Source of the DNA: Parietaria judaica
Taxonomy: Eukaryota; Streptophyta; Magnoliopsida; Rosales; Urticaceae
Direction: 5' to 3'
Assembly: GCA_954871525.1 (NCBI GenBank)
Contig: OX940863.1
Coordinates: forward strand, 44,688,501-44,752,500
Length of the DNA: 64,000 nt
Shown: positions 27,413-40,200 of the stretch, one piece after another
How positions within the stretch are numbered: the stretch's first letter is position 1
Layout: every line of letters starts with the position of its first letter
Notes under the pieces: generated by a model
What the model was told of the DNA's origin: nothing
Database searches by the model: none
What the model saw: only the letters and a program-made list of their open reading frames with translations
Translations under genes and position numbers: made by a program

Positions 27413-27638
27413 TACGATCCGTTCTTGACGAAATTTTAGTTGCTAGACTTTCGTTAGGGTGGTATTGTTATAAATTGGTTTAGTTTTGGCATTAAATTTT
27501 TTTGGAGCTCTCTTTAAACCCAGTTTCAACAATTAATGCGTGCTCCAAAAAAAAACTGAGTGTTTTTTCCATTTTACTCGAAAGAACCCTAATTAAACGA
27601 TATTTTAAACAAAAATTGAACTTCCAAATGCTAAATAA

Positions 27639-27780
27639 CGTGTAATTTTATTACATTATCTTATTTTAATCCCTAAATAGCGAAGCACTATCTCGTAGTT
27701 TCTATATGAAGCCGTTAACGGCTTAAAATATTTCTCGAAAAGTATTAAAATTGGTTTTCATACAAAGAGCAAATACAATT
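27639..27780. repeat. Divergent patch in second half of monomer M77
   Basis: M77 (27456-27816) repeats the M76 patch (TACATTATC, GTTAACGGC, TTTCTCG, ACAAAGAGC). It has extra changes of its own: AATAACG, AATTTTA, TTTTCATAC and ACAATTCG. Its first half keeps the ordinary ACTCG-CTGAGTG type expected at this place in the tetramer. Two adjacent but non-identical patches suggest a donor stretch of at least two monomers, or conversion followed by divergence. Confidence 0.85.
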
Positions 27781-29261
27781 CGTTCTTGACGAAATTTGAG
27801 TTGCTAGACTTTCGTTAGGGTGGTATTGTTATAAATTGGTTTAGTTTTGGCATTAAATTTTTTTGGAGCTCTCTTTAAACCCAGTTTCAACAATTAATGC
27901 GTGCTCCAAAAAAAAACTGAGTCTTTTTTCCATTTTACGCGAAAGAACCCTAATTAAACGATATTTTAAACAAAAATTAAACTTCCAAATGCTAAATAAT
28001 GTGTAATTGTATCACATTTACTTATTTTAATCCCTAAATAGCAAAGCACTATCTCGTAGTTTCTATATGAAGCCGTTAATGGGTTAAAATCTTTACCGAA
28101 AAGTGTTAAAAATTGGTTTTCTTGCGAGAGCAAATACGATCCGTTCTTGACGAAATTTGAGTTGCTAGACTTTCGTTAGGGTGGTATTGTTATAAATTGG
28201 TTTAGTTTTGGCATTAAATTTTTTTGGAGCTCTCTTTAAACCCAGTTTCAACAATTAATGCGTGCTCCAAAAAAAAACTGAGTCTTTTTTTCATTTTACG
28301 CGAAAGAACCCTAATTAAATGATATTTTAAACAAAAATTGAACTTCCAAATGCTAAATAATGTGTAATTGTATCACATTTACTTATTTTAATCCCTAAAT
28401 AGCGAAGCACTATCTCGTAGTTTCTATATGAAGCCGTTAATGGGTTAAAATCTTTACCGAAAAGTGTTAAAAATTGGTTTTCTTGCGAGAGCAAATACGA
28501 TCCGTTCTTGACGAAATTTGAGTTGCTAGACCTTCGTTAGGGTGGTATTGTTATAAATTGGTTTAGTTTTGGCATTAAATTTTTTTGGAGCTCTCTTTAA
28601 ACCCAGTTTCAACAATTAATGCGTGCTCCAAAAAAAAACTGAGTCTTTTTTCCATTTTACGCGAAAGAACCCTAATTAAACGATATTTTAAACAAAAATT
28701 GAACTTCCAAATGCTAAATAATGTGTAATTGTATCACATTTACTTATTTTAATCCCTAAATAGCGAAGCACTATCTCGTAGTTTCTATATGAAGCCGTTA
28801 ATGGGTTAAAATCTTTACCGAAAAGTGTTAAAAATTGGTTTTCTTGCGAGAGCAAATACGATCCGTTCTTGACGAAATTTTAGTTGCTAGACTTTCGTTA
28901 GGGTGGTATTGTTATAAATTGGTTTAGTTTTGGCATTAAATTTTTTTGGAGCTCTCTTTAAACCCAGTTTCAACAATTAATGCGTGCTCCAAAAAAAAAC
29001 TGAGTGTTTTTTTCCATTTTACTCGAAAGAACCCTAATTAAACGATATTTTAAACAAAAATTGAACTTCCAAATGCTAAATAATGTGTAATTGTATCACA
29101 TTTACTTATTTTAATCCCTAAATAGCGAAGCACTATCTCGTAGTTTCTATATGAAGCCGTTAATGGGTTAAAATCTTTACCGAAAAGTGTTAAAAATTGG
29201 TTTTCTTGCGAGAGCAAATACAATCCGTTCTTGACGAAATTTGAGTTGCTAGACTTTCGTT

Positions 29262-32200
29262 AGGGTGGTATTGTTATAAATTGGTTTAGTTTTGGCATTA
29301 AATTTTTTTGGAGCTCTCTTTAAACCCAGTTTCAACAATTAATGCGTGCTCCAAAAAAAAACTGAGTCTTTTTTCCATTTTACGCGAAAGAACCCTAATT
29401 AAACGATATTTTAAACAAAAATTAAACTTCCAAATGCTAAATAATGTGTAATTGTATCACATTTACTTATTTTAATCCCTAAATAGCAAAGCACTATCTC
29501 GTAGTTTCTATATGAAGCCGTTAATGGGTTAAAATCTTTACCGAAAAGTGTTAAAAATTGGTTTTCTTGCGAGAGCAAATACGATCCGTTCTTGACGAAA
29601 TTTGAGTTGCTAGACTTTCGTTAGGGTGGTATTGTTATAAATTGGTTTAGTTTTGGCATTAAATTTTTTTGGAGCTCTCTTTAAACCCAGTTTCAACAAT
29701 TAATGCGTGCTCCAAAAAAAAACTGAGTCTTTTTTTCATTTTACGCGAAAGAACCCTAATTAAATGATATTTTAAACAAAAATTGAACTTCCAAATGCTA
29801 AATAATGTGTAATTGTATCACATTTACTTATTTTAATCCCTAAATAGCGAAGCACTATCTCGTAGTTTCTATATGAAGCCGTTAATGGGTTAAAATCTTT
29901 ACCGAAAAGTGTTAAAAATTGGTTTTCTTGCGAGAGCAAATACGATCCGTTCTTGACGAAATTTGAGTTGCTAGACTTTCGTTAGGGTGGTATTGTTATA
30001 AATTGGTTTAGTTTTGGCATTAAATTTTTTTGGAGCTCTCTTTAAACCCAGTTTCAGCAATTAATGCGTGCTCCAAAAAAAAACTGAGTCTTTTTTCCAT
30101 TTTACGCGAAAGAACCCTAATTAAACGATATTTTAAACAAAAATTGAACTTCCAAATGCTAAATAATGTGTAATTGTATCACATTTACTTATTTTAATCC
30201 CTAAATAGCGAAGCACTATCTCGTAGTTTCTATATGAAGCCGTTAATGGGTTAAAATCTTTACCGAAAAGTGTTAAAAATTGGTTTTCTTGCGAGAGCAA
30301 ATACGATCCGTTCTTGACGAAATTTGAGTTGCTAGACTTTCGTTAGGGTGGTATTGTTATAAATTGGTTTAGTTTTGGCATTAATTTTTTTTGGAGCTCT
30401 CTTTAAACCCAGTTTCAACAATTAATGCGTGCTCCAAAAAAAAACTGAGTGTTTTTTCCATTTTACGCGAAAGAACCCTAATTAAACGATATTTTAAACA
30501 AAAATTGAACTTCCAAATGCTAAATAATGTGTAATTGTATCACATTTACTTATTTTAATCCCTAAATAGCGAAGCACTATCTCGTAGTTTCTATATGAAG
30601 CCGTTAATGGGTTAAAATCTTTACCGAAAAGTGTTAAAAATTGGTTTTCTTGCGAGAGCAAATACGATCCGTTCTTGACGAAATTTGAGTTGCTAGACTT
30701 TCGTTAGGGTGGTATTGTTATAAATTGGTTTAGTTTTGGCATTAAATTTTTTTGGAGCTCTCTTTAAACCCAGTTTCAGCAATTAATGCGTGCTCCAAAA
30801 AAAAACTGAGTCTTTTTTCCATTTTACGCGAAAGAACCCTAATTAAACGATATTTTAAACAAAAATTGAACTTCCAAATGCTAAATAATGTGTAATTGTA
30901 TCACATTTACTTATTTTAATCCCTAAATAGCGAAGCACTATCTCGTAGTTTCTATATGAAGCCGTTAATGGGTTAAAATCTTTACCGAAAAGTGTTAAAA
31001 ATTGGTTTTCTTGCGAGAGCAAATACGATCCGTTCTTGACGAAATTTGAGTTGCTAGACTTTCGTTAGGGTGGTATTGTTATAAATTGGTTTAGTTTTGG
31101 CATTAAATTTTTTTGGAGCTCTCTTTAAACCCAGTTTCAACAATTAATGCGTGCTCCAAAAAAAAACTGAGTCTTTTTTCCATTTTACGCGAAAGAACCC
31201 TAATTAAACGATATTTTAAACAAAAATTAAACTTCCAAATGCTAAATAATGTGTAATTGTATCACATTTACTTATTTTAATCCCTAAATAGCAAAGCACT
31301 ATCTCGTAGTTTCTATATGAAGCCGTTAATGGGTTAAAATCTTTACCGAAAAGTGTTAAAAATTGGTTTTCTTGCGAGAGCAAATACGATCCGTTCTTGA
31401 CGAAATTTGAGTTGCTAGACTTTCGTTAGGGTGGTATTGTTATAAATTGGTTTAGTTTTGGCATTAAATTTTTTTGGAGCTCTCTTTAAACCCAGTTTCA
31501 ACAATTAATGCGTGCTCCAAAAAAAAACTGAGTCTTTTTTTCATTTTACGCGAAAGAACCCTAATTAAACGATATTTTAAACAAAAATTGAACTTCCAAA
31601 TGCTAAATAATGTGTAATTGTATCACATTTACTTATTTTAATCCCTAAATAGCGAAGCACTATCTCGTAGTTTCTATATGAAGCCGTTAATGGGTTAAAA
31701 TCTTTACCGAAAAGTGTTAAAAATTGGTTTTCTTGCGAGAGCAAATACGATCCGTTCTTGACGAAATTTGAGTTGCTAGACTTTCGTTAGGGTGGTATTG
31801 TTATAAATTGGTTTAGTTTTGGCATTAAATTTTTTTGGAGCTCTCTTTAAACCCAGTTTCAGCAATTAATGCGTGCTCCAAAAAAAAACTGAGTCTTTTT
31901 TCCATTTTACGCGAAAGAACCCTAATTAAACGATATTTTAAACAAAAATTGAACTTCCAAATGCTAAATAATGTGTAATTGTATCACATTTACTTATTTT
32001 AATCGCTAAATAGCGAAGCACTATCTCGTAGTTTCTATATGAAGCCGTTAATGGGTTAAAATCTTTACCGAAAAGTGTTAAAAATTGGTTTTCTTGCGAG
32101 AGCAAATACGATCCGTTCTTGACGAAATTTGAGTTGCTAGACTTTCGTTAGGGTGGTATTGTTATAAATTGGTTTAGTTTTGGCATTAAATTTTTTTGGA

Positions 32201-32871
32201 GCTCTCTTTAAACCCAGTTTCAACAATTAATGCGTGCTCCAAAAAAAAACTGAGTGTTTTTTCCATTTTACGCGAAAGAACCCTAATTAAACGATATTTT
32301 AAACAAAAATTGAACTTCCAAATGCTAAATAATGTGTAATTGTATCACATTTACTTATTTTAATCCCTAAATAGCGAAGCACTATCTCGTAGTTTCTATA
32401 TGAAGCCGTTAATGGGTTAAAATCTTTACCGAAAAGTGTTAAAAATTGGTTTTCTTGCGAGAGCAAATACGATCCGTTCTTGACGAAATTTGAGTTGCTA
32501 GACTTTCGTTAGGGTGGTATTGTTATAAATTGGTTTAGTTTTGGCATTAAATTTTTTTGGAGCTCTCTTTAAACCCAGTTTCAGCAATTAATGCGTGCTC
32601 CAAAAAAAAACTGAGTCTTTTTTCCATTTTACGCGAAAGAACCCTAATTAAACGATATTTTAAACAAAAATTGAACTTCCAAATGCTAAATAATGTGTAA
32701 TTGTATCACATTTACTTATTTTAATCCCTAAATAGCGAAGCACTATCTCGTAGTTTCTATATGAAGCCGTTAATGGGTTAAAATCTTTACCGAAAAGTGT
32801 TAAAAATTGGTTTTCTTGCGAGAGCAAATACGATCCGTTCTTGACGAAATTTGAGTTGCTAGACTTTCGTT
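29262..32871. repeat. HOR domain G: pentamer, two copies of 1805 bp
   Basis: Copies are M82-M86 (29262-31066) and M87-M91 (31067-32871). Members in order are: A at sites 163 and 227; T at site 114; G at site 74 (TCAGC) plus CTGAGTC; CTGAGTG; and TCAGC plus CTGAGTC. The first two members are those of the domain F tetramer, so domain G appears to have captured a new trio behind an older pair. The T at site 143 is present in M83 but reverted in M88. M85 has an extra T in its T-run (ATTAATTTTTTTTGG), and M89 has private AATCGC. Confidence 0.87.
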
Positions 32872-34676
32872 AGGGTGGTATTGTTATAAATTGGTTTAGT
32901 TTTGGCATTAAATTTTTTTGGAGCTCTCTTTAAACCCAGTTTCAACAATTAATGCGTGCTCCAAAAAAAAACTGAGTCTTTTTTCCATTTTACGCGAAAG
33001 AACCCTAATTAAACGATATTTTAAACAAAAATTGAACTTCCAAATGCTAAATAATGTGTAATTGTATCACATTTACTTATTTTAATCCCTAAATAGCGAA
33101 GCACTATCTCGTAGTTTCTATATGAAGCCGTTAATGGGTTAAAATCTTTACCGAAAAGTGTTAAAAATTGGTTTTCTTGCGAGAGCAAATACAATCCGTT
33201 CTTGACGAAATTTGAGTTGCTAGACTTTCGTTAGGGTGGTATTGTTATAAATTGGTTTAGTTTTGGCATTAAATTTTTTTGGAGCTCTCTTTAAACCCAG
33301 TTTCAACAATTAATGCGTGCTCCAAAAAAAAACTGAGTCTTTTTTCCATTTTACGCGAAAGAACCCTAATTAAACGATATTTTAAACAAAAATTGAACTT
33401 CCAAATGCTAAATAATGTGTAATTGTATCACATTTACTTATTTTAATCCCTAAATAGCGAAGCACTATCTCGTAGTTTCTATATGAAGCCGTTAATGGGT
33501 TAAAATCTTTACCGAAAAGTGTTAAAAATTGGTTTTCTTGCGAGAGCAAATACGTTCCGTTCTTGACGAAATTTGAGTTGCTAGACTTTCGTTAGGGTGG
33601 TATTGTTATAAATTGGTTTAGTTTTGGCATTAAATTTTTTTGGAGCTCTCTTTAAACCCAGTTTCAACAATTAATGCGGGCTCCAAAAAAAAACTGAGTC
33701 TTTTTTCCATTTTACGCGAAAGAACCCTAATTAAATGATATTTTAAACAAAAATTGAACTTCCAAATGCTAAATAATGTGTAATTGTATCACATTTACTT
33801 ATTTTAATCGCTAAATAGCGAAGCACTATCTCGTAGTTTCTATATGAAGCCGTTAATGGGTTAAAATCTTTACCGAAAAGTGTTAAAAATTGGTTTTCTT
33901 GCGAGAGCAAATACGATCCGTTCTTGACGAAATTTGAGTTGCTAGACTTTCGTTAGGTTGGTATTGTTATAAATTGGTTTAGTTTTCGCATTAAATTTTT
34001 TTGGAGCTCTCTTTAAACCCAGTTTCAACAATTAATGCGTGCTCCAAAAAAAAACTGAGTCTTTTTTCCATTTTACGCGAAAGAACCCTAATTAAACGAT
34101 ATTTTAAACAAAAATTGAACTTCCAAATGCTAAATAATGTGTAATTGTATCACATTTACTTATTTTAATCCCTAAATAGCGAAGCACTATCTCGTAGTTT
34201 CTATGTGAAGCCGTTAATGGGTTAAAATCTTTACCGAAAAGTGTTAAAAATTGGTTTTCTTGCGAGAGCAAATACGATCCGTTCTTGACGAAATTTGAGT
34301 TGCTAGACTTTCGTTAGGGTGGTATTGTTATAAATTGGTTTAGTTTTGGCATTAAATTTTTTTGGAGCTCTCTTTAAACCCAGTTTCAACAATTAATGCG
34401 TGCTCCAAAAAAAAACTGAGTCTTTTTTTCATTTTACGCGAAAGAACCCTAATTAAACGATATTTTAAAAAAAAATTGAACTTCCAAATGCTAAATAATG
34501 TGTAATTGTATCACATTTACTTATTTTAATCCCTAAATAGCGAAGCACTATCTCGTAGTTTCTATATGAAGCCGTTAATGGGTTAAAATCTTTACCGAAA
34601 AGTGTTAAAAATTGGTTTTCTTGCGAGAGCAAATACGATCCGTTCTTGACGAAATTTGAGTTGCTAGACTTTCGTT
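32872..34676. repeat. Mixed monomers M92-M96 with private mutations
   Basis: Starts are 32872, 33233, 33594, 33955 and 34316. All are CTGAGTC copies without a repeating order. Private or rare changes include ACAATCC in M92, ACGTTCC in M93, ATGCGGGC in M94, AGGTTGG plus TTTTCGCATT plus CTATGTG in M95, and a longer A-tract replacing TAAACAAAAA in M96. M94 shares AATCGC with M89. The scatter of unshared changes suggests this stretch escaped the latest amplification rounds. Confidence 0.75.
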
Positions 34677-36120
34677 AGGGTGGTATTGTTATAAATTGGT
34701 TTAGTTTTGGCATTAAATTTTTTTGGAGCTCTCTTTAAACCCAGTTTCAGCAATTAATGCGTGCTCCAAAAAAAAAACTGAGTGTTTTTTCCATTTTACG
34801 CGAAAGAACCCTAATTAAACGATATTTTAAACAAAAATTGAACTTCCAAATGCTAAATAATGTGTAATTGTATCACATTTACTTATTTTAATCCCTAAAT
34901 AGCGAAGCACTATCTCGTAGTTTCTATATGAAGCCGTTAATGGGTTAAAATCTTTACCGAAAAGTGTTAAAAATTGGTTTTCTTGCGAGAGCAAATACGA
35001 TCCGTTCTTGACGAAATCTGAGTTGCTAGACTTTCGTTAGGGTGGTATTGTTATAAATTGGTTTAGTTTTGGCATTAAATTTTTTTGGAGCTCTCTTTAA
35101 ACCCAGTTTCAGGAATTAATGCGTGCTCCAAAAAAAAACTGAGTCTTTTTTCCATTTTACGCGAAAGAACCCTAATTAAACGATATTTTAAAAAAAAATT
35201 GAACTTCCAAATGCTAAATAATGTGTAATTGTATCACATTTACTTATTTTAATCCCTAAATAGCGAAGCACTATCTCGTAGTTTCTATATGAAGCCGTTA
35301 ATGGGTTAAAATCTTTACCGAAAAGTGTTAAAAATTGGTTTTCTTGCGAGAGCAAATACGATCCGTTCTTGACGAAATTTGAGTTGCTAGACTTTCGTTA
35401 GGGTGGTATTGTTATAAATTGGTTTAGTTTTGGCATTAAATTTTTTTGGAGCTCTCTTTAAACCCAGTTTCAGCAATTAATGCGTGCTCCAAAAAAAAAC
35501 TGAGTGTTTTTTCCATTTTACGCGAAAGAACCCTAATTAAACGATATTTTAAACAAAAATTGAACTTCCAAATGCTAAATAATGTGTAATTGTATCACAT
35601 TTACTTATTTTAATCCCTAAATAGCGAAGCACTATCTCGTAGTTTCTATATGAAGCCGTTAATGGGTTAAAATCTTTACCGAAAAGTGTTAAAAATTGGT
35701 TTTCTTGCGAGAGCAAATACGATCCGTTCTTGACGAAATCTGAGTTGCTAGACTTTCGTTAGGGTGGTATTGTTATAAATTGGTTTAGTTTTGGCATTAA
35801 ATTTTTTTGGAGCTCTCTTTAAACCCAGTTTCAGGAATTAATGCGTGCTCCAAAAAAAACTGAGTCTTTTTTCCATTTTACGCGAAAGAACCCTAATTAA
35901 ACGATATTTTAAACAAAAATTGAACTTCCAAATGCTAAATAATGTGTAATTGTATCACATTTACTTATTTTAATCCCTAAATAGCGAAGCACTATCTCGT
36001 AGTTTCTATATGAAGCCGTTAATGGGTTAAAATCTTTACCGAAAAGTGTTAAAAATTGGTTTTCTTGCGAGAGCAAATACGATCCGTTCTTGACGAAATT
36101 TGAGTTGCTAGACTTTCGTT
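34677..36120. repeat. HOR domain H: dimer, two copies (723 and 721 bp)
   Basis: M97-M98 (34677-35399) and M99-M100 (35400-36120) share the order: TCAGC plus CTGAGTG plus C at site 341 (AAATCTGAG), then TCAGG plus CTGAGTC. The length difference is A-run slippage (A10/A9 against A9/A8). M98 has the A-extended tract also seen in M96, while M100 has the ordinary C at site 155. Confidence 0.85.
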
Positions 36121-37204
36121 AGGGTGGTATTGTTATAAATTGGTTTAGTTTTGGCATTAAATTTTTTTGGAGCTCTCTTTAAACGCAGTTTCAGCAATTA
36201 ATGCGTGCTCCAAAAAAAAACTGAGTCTTTTTTCCATTTTACGCGAAAGAACCCTAATTAAACGATATTTTAAACAAAAATTGAACTTCCAAATGCTAAA
36301 TAATGTGTAATTGTATCACATTTACTTATTTTAATCCCTAAATAGCGAAGCACTATCTCGTAGTTTCTATATGAAGCCGTTAATGGGTTAAAATCTTTAC
36401 CGAAAAGTGTTAAAAATTGGTTTTCTTGCGAGAGCAAATACGATCCGTTCTTGACGAAATTTGAGTTGCTAGACTTTCGTTAGGGTGGTATTGTTATAAA
36501 TTGGTTTAGTTTTGGCATTAAATTTTTTTTGGAGCTCTCTTTAAACCCAGTTTCAACAATTAATGCGTGCTCCAAAAAAAAACTGAGTGTTTTTTCCATT
36601 TTACGCGAAAGAACCCTAATTAAACGATATTTTAAACAAAAATTGAACTTCCAAATGCTAAATAATGTGTAATTGTATCACATTTACTTATTTTAATCCC
36701 TAAATAGCGAAGCACTATCTCGTAGTTTCTATATGAAGCCGTTAATGGGTTAAAATCTTTACCGAAAAGTGTTAAAAATTGGTTTTCTTGCGAGAGCAAA
36801 TACGATCCGTTCTTGACGAAATTTGAGTTGCTAGACTTTCGTTAGGGTGGTATTGTTATAAATTGGTTTAGTTTTGGCATTAAATTTTTTTGGAGCTCTC
36901 TTTAAACCCAGTTTCAACAATTAATGCGTGCTCCAAAAAAAAACTGAGTCTTTTTTCCATTTTACGCGAAAGAACCCTAATTAAACGATATTTTAAACAA
37001 AAATTGAACTTCCAAATGCTAAATAATGTGTAATTGTATCACATTTACTTATTTTAATCCCTAAATAGCGAAGCACTATCTCGTAGTTTCTATATGAAGC
37101 CGTTAATGGGTTAAAATCTTTACCGAAAAGTGTTAAAAATTGGTTTTCTTGCGAGAGCAAATACGATCCGTTCTTGACGAAATTTGAGTTGCTAGACTTT
37201 CGTT
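36121..37204. repeat. Transitional monomers M101-M103
   Basis: Starts are 36121, 36482 and 36844. M101 has TCAGC with a private AAACGCAG, M102 is a CTGAGTG copy with an eighth T before GGAGC, and M103 is plain. They link the TCAGC-rich zone to the ten-monomer HOR that follows. Confidence 0.7.
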
Positions 37205-40200
37205 AGGGTGGTATTGTTATAAATTGGTTTAGTTTTGGCATTAAATTTTTTTGGAGCTCTCTTTAAACCCAGTTTCAACAATTAATGCGTGCTCCAAAAA
37301 AAAAACTGAGTGTTTTTTCCATTTTACGCGAAAGAACCCTAATTAAACGATATTTTAAACAAAAATTGAACTTCCAAATGCTAAATAATGTGTAATTGTA
37401 TCACATTTACTTATTTTAATCCCTAAATAGCGAAGCACTATCTCGTAGTTTCTATATGAAGCCGTTAATGGGTTAAAATCTTTACCGAAAAGTGTTAAAA
37501 ATTGGTTTTCTTGCGAGAGCAAATACGATCCGTTCTTGACGAAATTTGAGTTGCTAGACTTTCGTTAGGGTGGTATTGTTATAAATTGGTTTATTTTTGG
37601 CATTAAATTTTTTTGGAGCTCTCTTTAAACCCAGTTTCAACAATTAATGCGTGCTCCAAAAAAAAACTGAGTCTTTTTTCCATTTTACGCGAAAGAACCC
37701 TAATTAAACGATATTTTAAACAAAAATTGAACTTCCAAATGCTAAATAATGTGTAATTGTATCACATTTACTTATTTTAATCCCTAAATAGCGAAGCACT
37801 ATCTCGTAGTTTCTATATGAAGCCGTTAATGGGTTAAAATCTTTACCGAAAAGTGTTAAAAATTGGTTTTCTTGCGAGAGCAAATACGATCCGTTCTTGA
37901 CGAAATTTGAGTTGCTAGACTTTCGTTAGGGTGGTATTGTTATAAATTGGTTTAGTTTTGGCATTAAATTTTTTTGGAGCTCTCTTTAAACCCAGTTTCA
38001 ACAATTAATGCGTGCTCCAAAAAAAAACTGAGTCTTTTTTCCATTATACGCGAAAGAACCCTAATTAAACGATATTTTAAACAAAAATTGAACTTCCAAA
38101 TGCGAAATAATGTGTAATTGTATCACATTTACTTATTTTAATCCCTAAATAGCGAAGCACTATCTCGTAGTTTCTATATGAAGCCGTTAATGGGTTAAAA
38201 TCTTTACCGAAAAGTGTTAAAAATTGGTTTTCTTGCGAGAGCAAATACGATCCGTTCTTGACGAAATTTGAGTTGCTAGACTTTCGTTAGGGTGGTATTG
38301 TTATAAATTGATTTAGTTTTGGCATTAAATTTTTTTGGAGCTCTCTTTAAACCCAGTTTCAACAATTAATGCGTGCTCCAAAAAAAAACTGAGTCTTTTT
38401 TCCATTTTACGCGAAAGAACCCTAATTAAACGATATTTTAAACAAAAATTGAACTTACAAATGCTAAATAATGTGTAATTGTATCACATTTACTTATTTT
38501 AATCCCTAAACAGCGAAGCACTATCTCGTAGTTTCTATATGAAGCCGTTAATGGGTTAAAATCTTTACCGAAAAGTGTTAAAAATTGGTTTTCTTGCGAG
38601 AGCAAATACGATCCGTTCTTGACGAAATTTGAGTTGCTAGACTTTCGTTAGGGTGGTATTGTTATAAATTGGTTTAGTTTTGGCATTAAATTTTTTTGGA
38701 GCTCTCTTTAAACCCAGTTTCAACAATTAATGCGTGCTCCAAAAAAAAACTGAGTGTTTTTTCCATTTTACGCGAAAGAACCCTAATTAAACGATATTTT
38801 AAACAAAAATTGAACTTCCAAATGCTAAATAATGTGTAATTGTATCACATTTACTTATTTTAATCCCTAAATAGCGAAGCACTATCTCGTAGTTTCTATA
38901 TCAAGCTGTTAATGGGTTAAAATCTTTACCGAAAAGTGTTAAAAATTGGTTTTCTTGCGAGAGCAAATACGATCCGTTCTTGACGAAATTTGAGTTGCTA
39001 GACTTTCGTTAGGGTGGTATTGTTATAAATTGGTTTAGTTTTGGCATTAAATTTTTTTGGAGCTCTCTTTAAACCCAGTTTCAACAATTAATGCGTGCTC
39101 CAAAAAAAAACTGAGTCTTTTTTCCATTTTACGCGAAAGAACCCTAATTAAACGATATTTTAAACAAAAATTGAACTTCCAAATGCTAAATAATGTGTAA
39201 TTGTATCACATTTACTTATTTTAATCCCTAAATAGCGAAGCACTATCTCGTAGTTTCTATATGAAGCCGTTAATGGGTTAAAATCTTTACCGAAAAGTGT
39301 TAAAAATTGGTTTTCTTGCGAGAGCAAATACGATCCGTTCTTGACGAAATTTGAGTTGCTAGACTTTCGTTAGGGTGGTATTGTTATAAATTGGTTTAGT
39401 TTTGGCATTAAATTTTTTTGGAGCTCTCTTTAAACCCAGTTTCAACAATTAATGCGTGCTCCAAAAAAAAACTGAGTCTTTTTTTCATTTTACGCGAAAG
39501 AACCCTAATTAAACGATATTTTAAACAAAAATTGAACTTCCAAATGCTAAATAATGTGTAATTGTATCACATTTACTTATTTTAATCCCTAAATAGCGAA
39601 GCACTATCTCGTAGTTTCTATATGAAGCCGTTAATGGATTAAAATCTTTACCGAAAAGTGTTAAAAATTGGTTTTCTTGCGAGAGCAAATACGATCCGTT
39701 CTTGACGAAATTTGAGTTGCTAGACTTTCGTTAGGGTGGTATTGTTATAAATTGGTTTAGTTTTGGCATTCAATTTTTTTGGAGCTCTCTTTAAACCCAG
39801 TTTCAACAATTAATGCGTGCTCCAAAAAAAAACTGAGTCTTTTTTCCATTTTACGCGAAAGAACCCTAATTAAACGATATTTTAAACAAAAATTGAACTT
39901 CCAAATGCTAAATAATGTGTAATTGTATCACATTTACTTATTTTAATCCCTAAATAGCGAAGCACTATCTCGTAGTTTCTATATGAAGCCGTTAATGGGT
40001 TAAAATCTTTACCGAAAAGTGTTAAAAATTGGTTTTCTTGCGAGAGCAAATACGATCCGTTCTTGACGAAATTTGAGTTGCTAGACTTTCGTTAGGGTGG
40101 TATTGTTATAAATTGGTTTAGTTTTGGCATTAAATTTTTTTGGAGCTCTCTTTAAACCCAGTTTCAACAATTAATGCGTGCTCCAAAAAAAAACTGAGTC

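Larger units (their letters stand above)
24568..29261. repeat. HOR domain F: tetramer with interrupting pair and mosaic copies
   Basis: The tetramer order is: T at site 343 (AAATTTTAG); T at site 123 (ACTCG) plus CTGAGTG and A at site 322; A at sites 163 and 227; then T at sites 114 and 143. Copies are M70-M73 (24929-26372), M76-M79 (27095-28538, 1444 bp) and M80-M83 (28539-29983), the last overlapping the next domain. M69 (24568) is a stray ACTCG copy. M74-M75 (26373-27094) interrupt the period, making the first spacing six monomers (2166 bp). M76 and M77 hold divergent patches, listed separately. C at site 355 marks M73 and M79 but is absent from M83. Confidence 0.85.
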
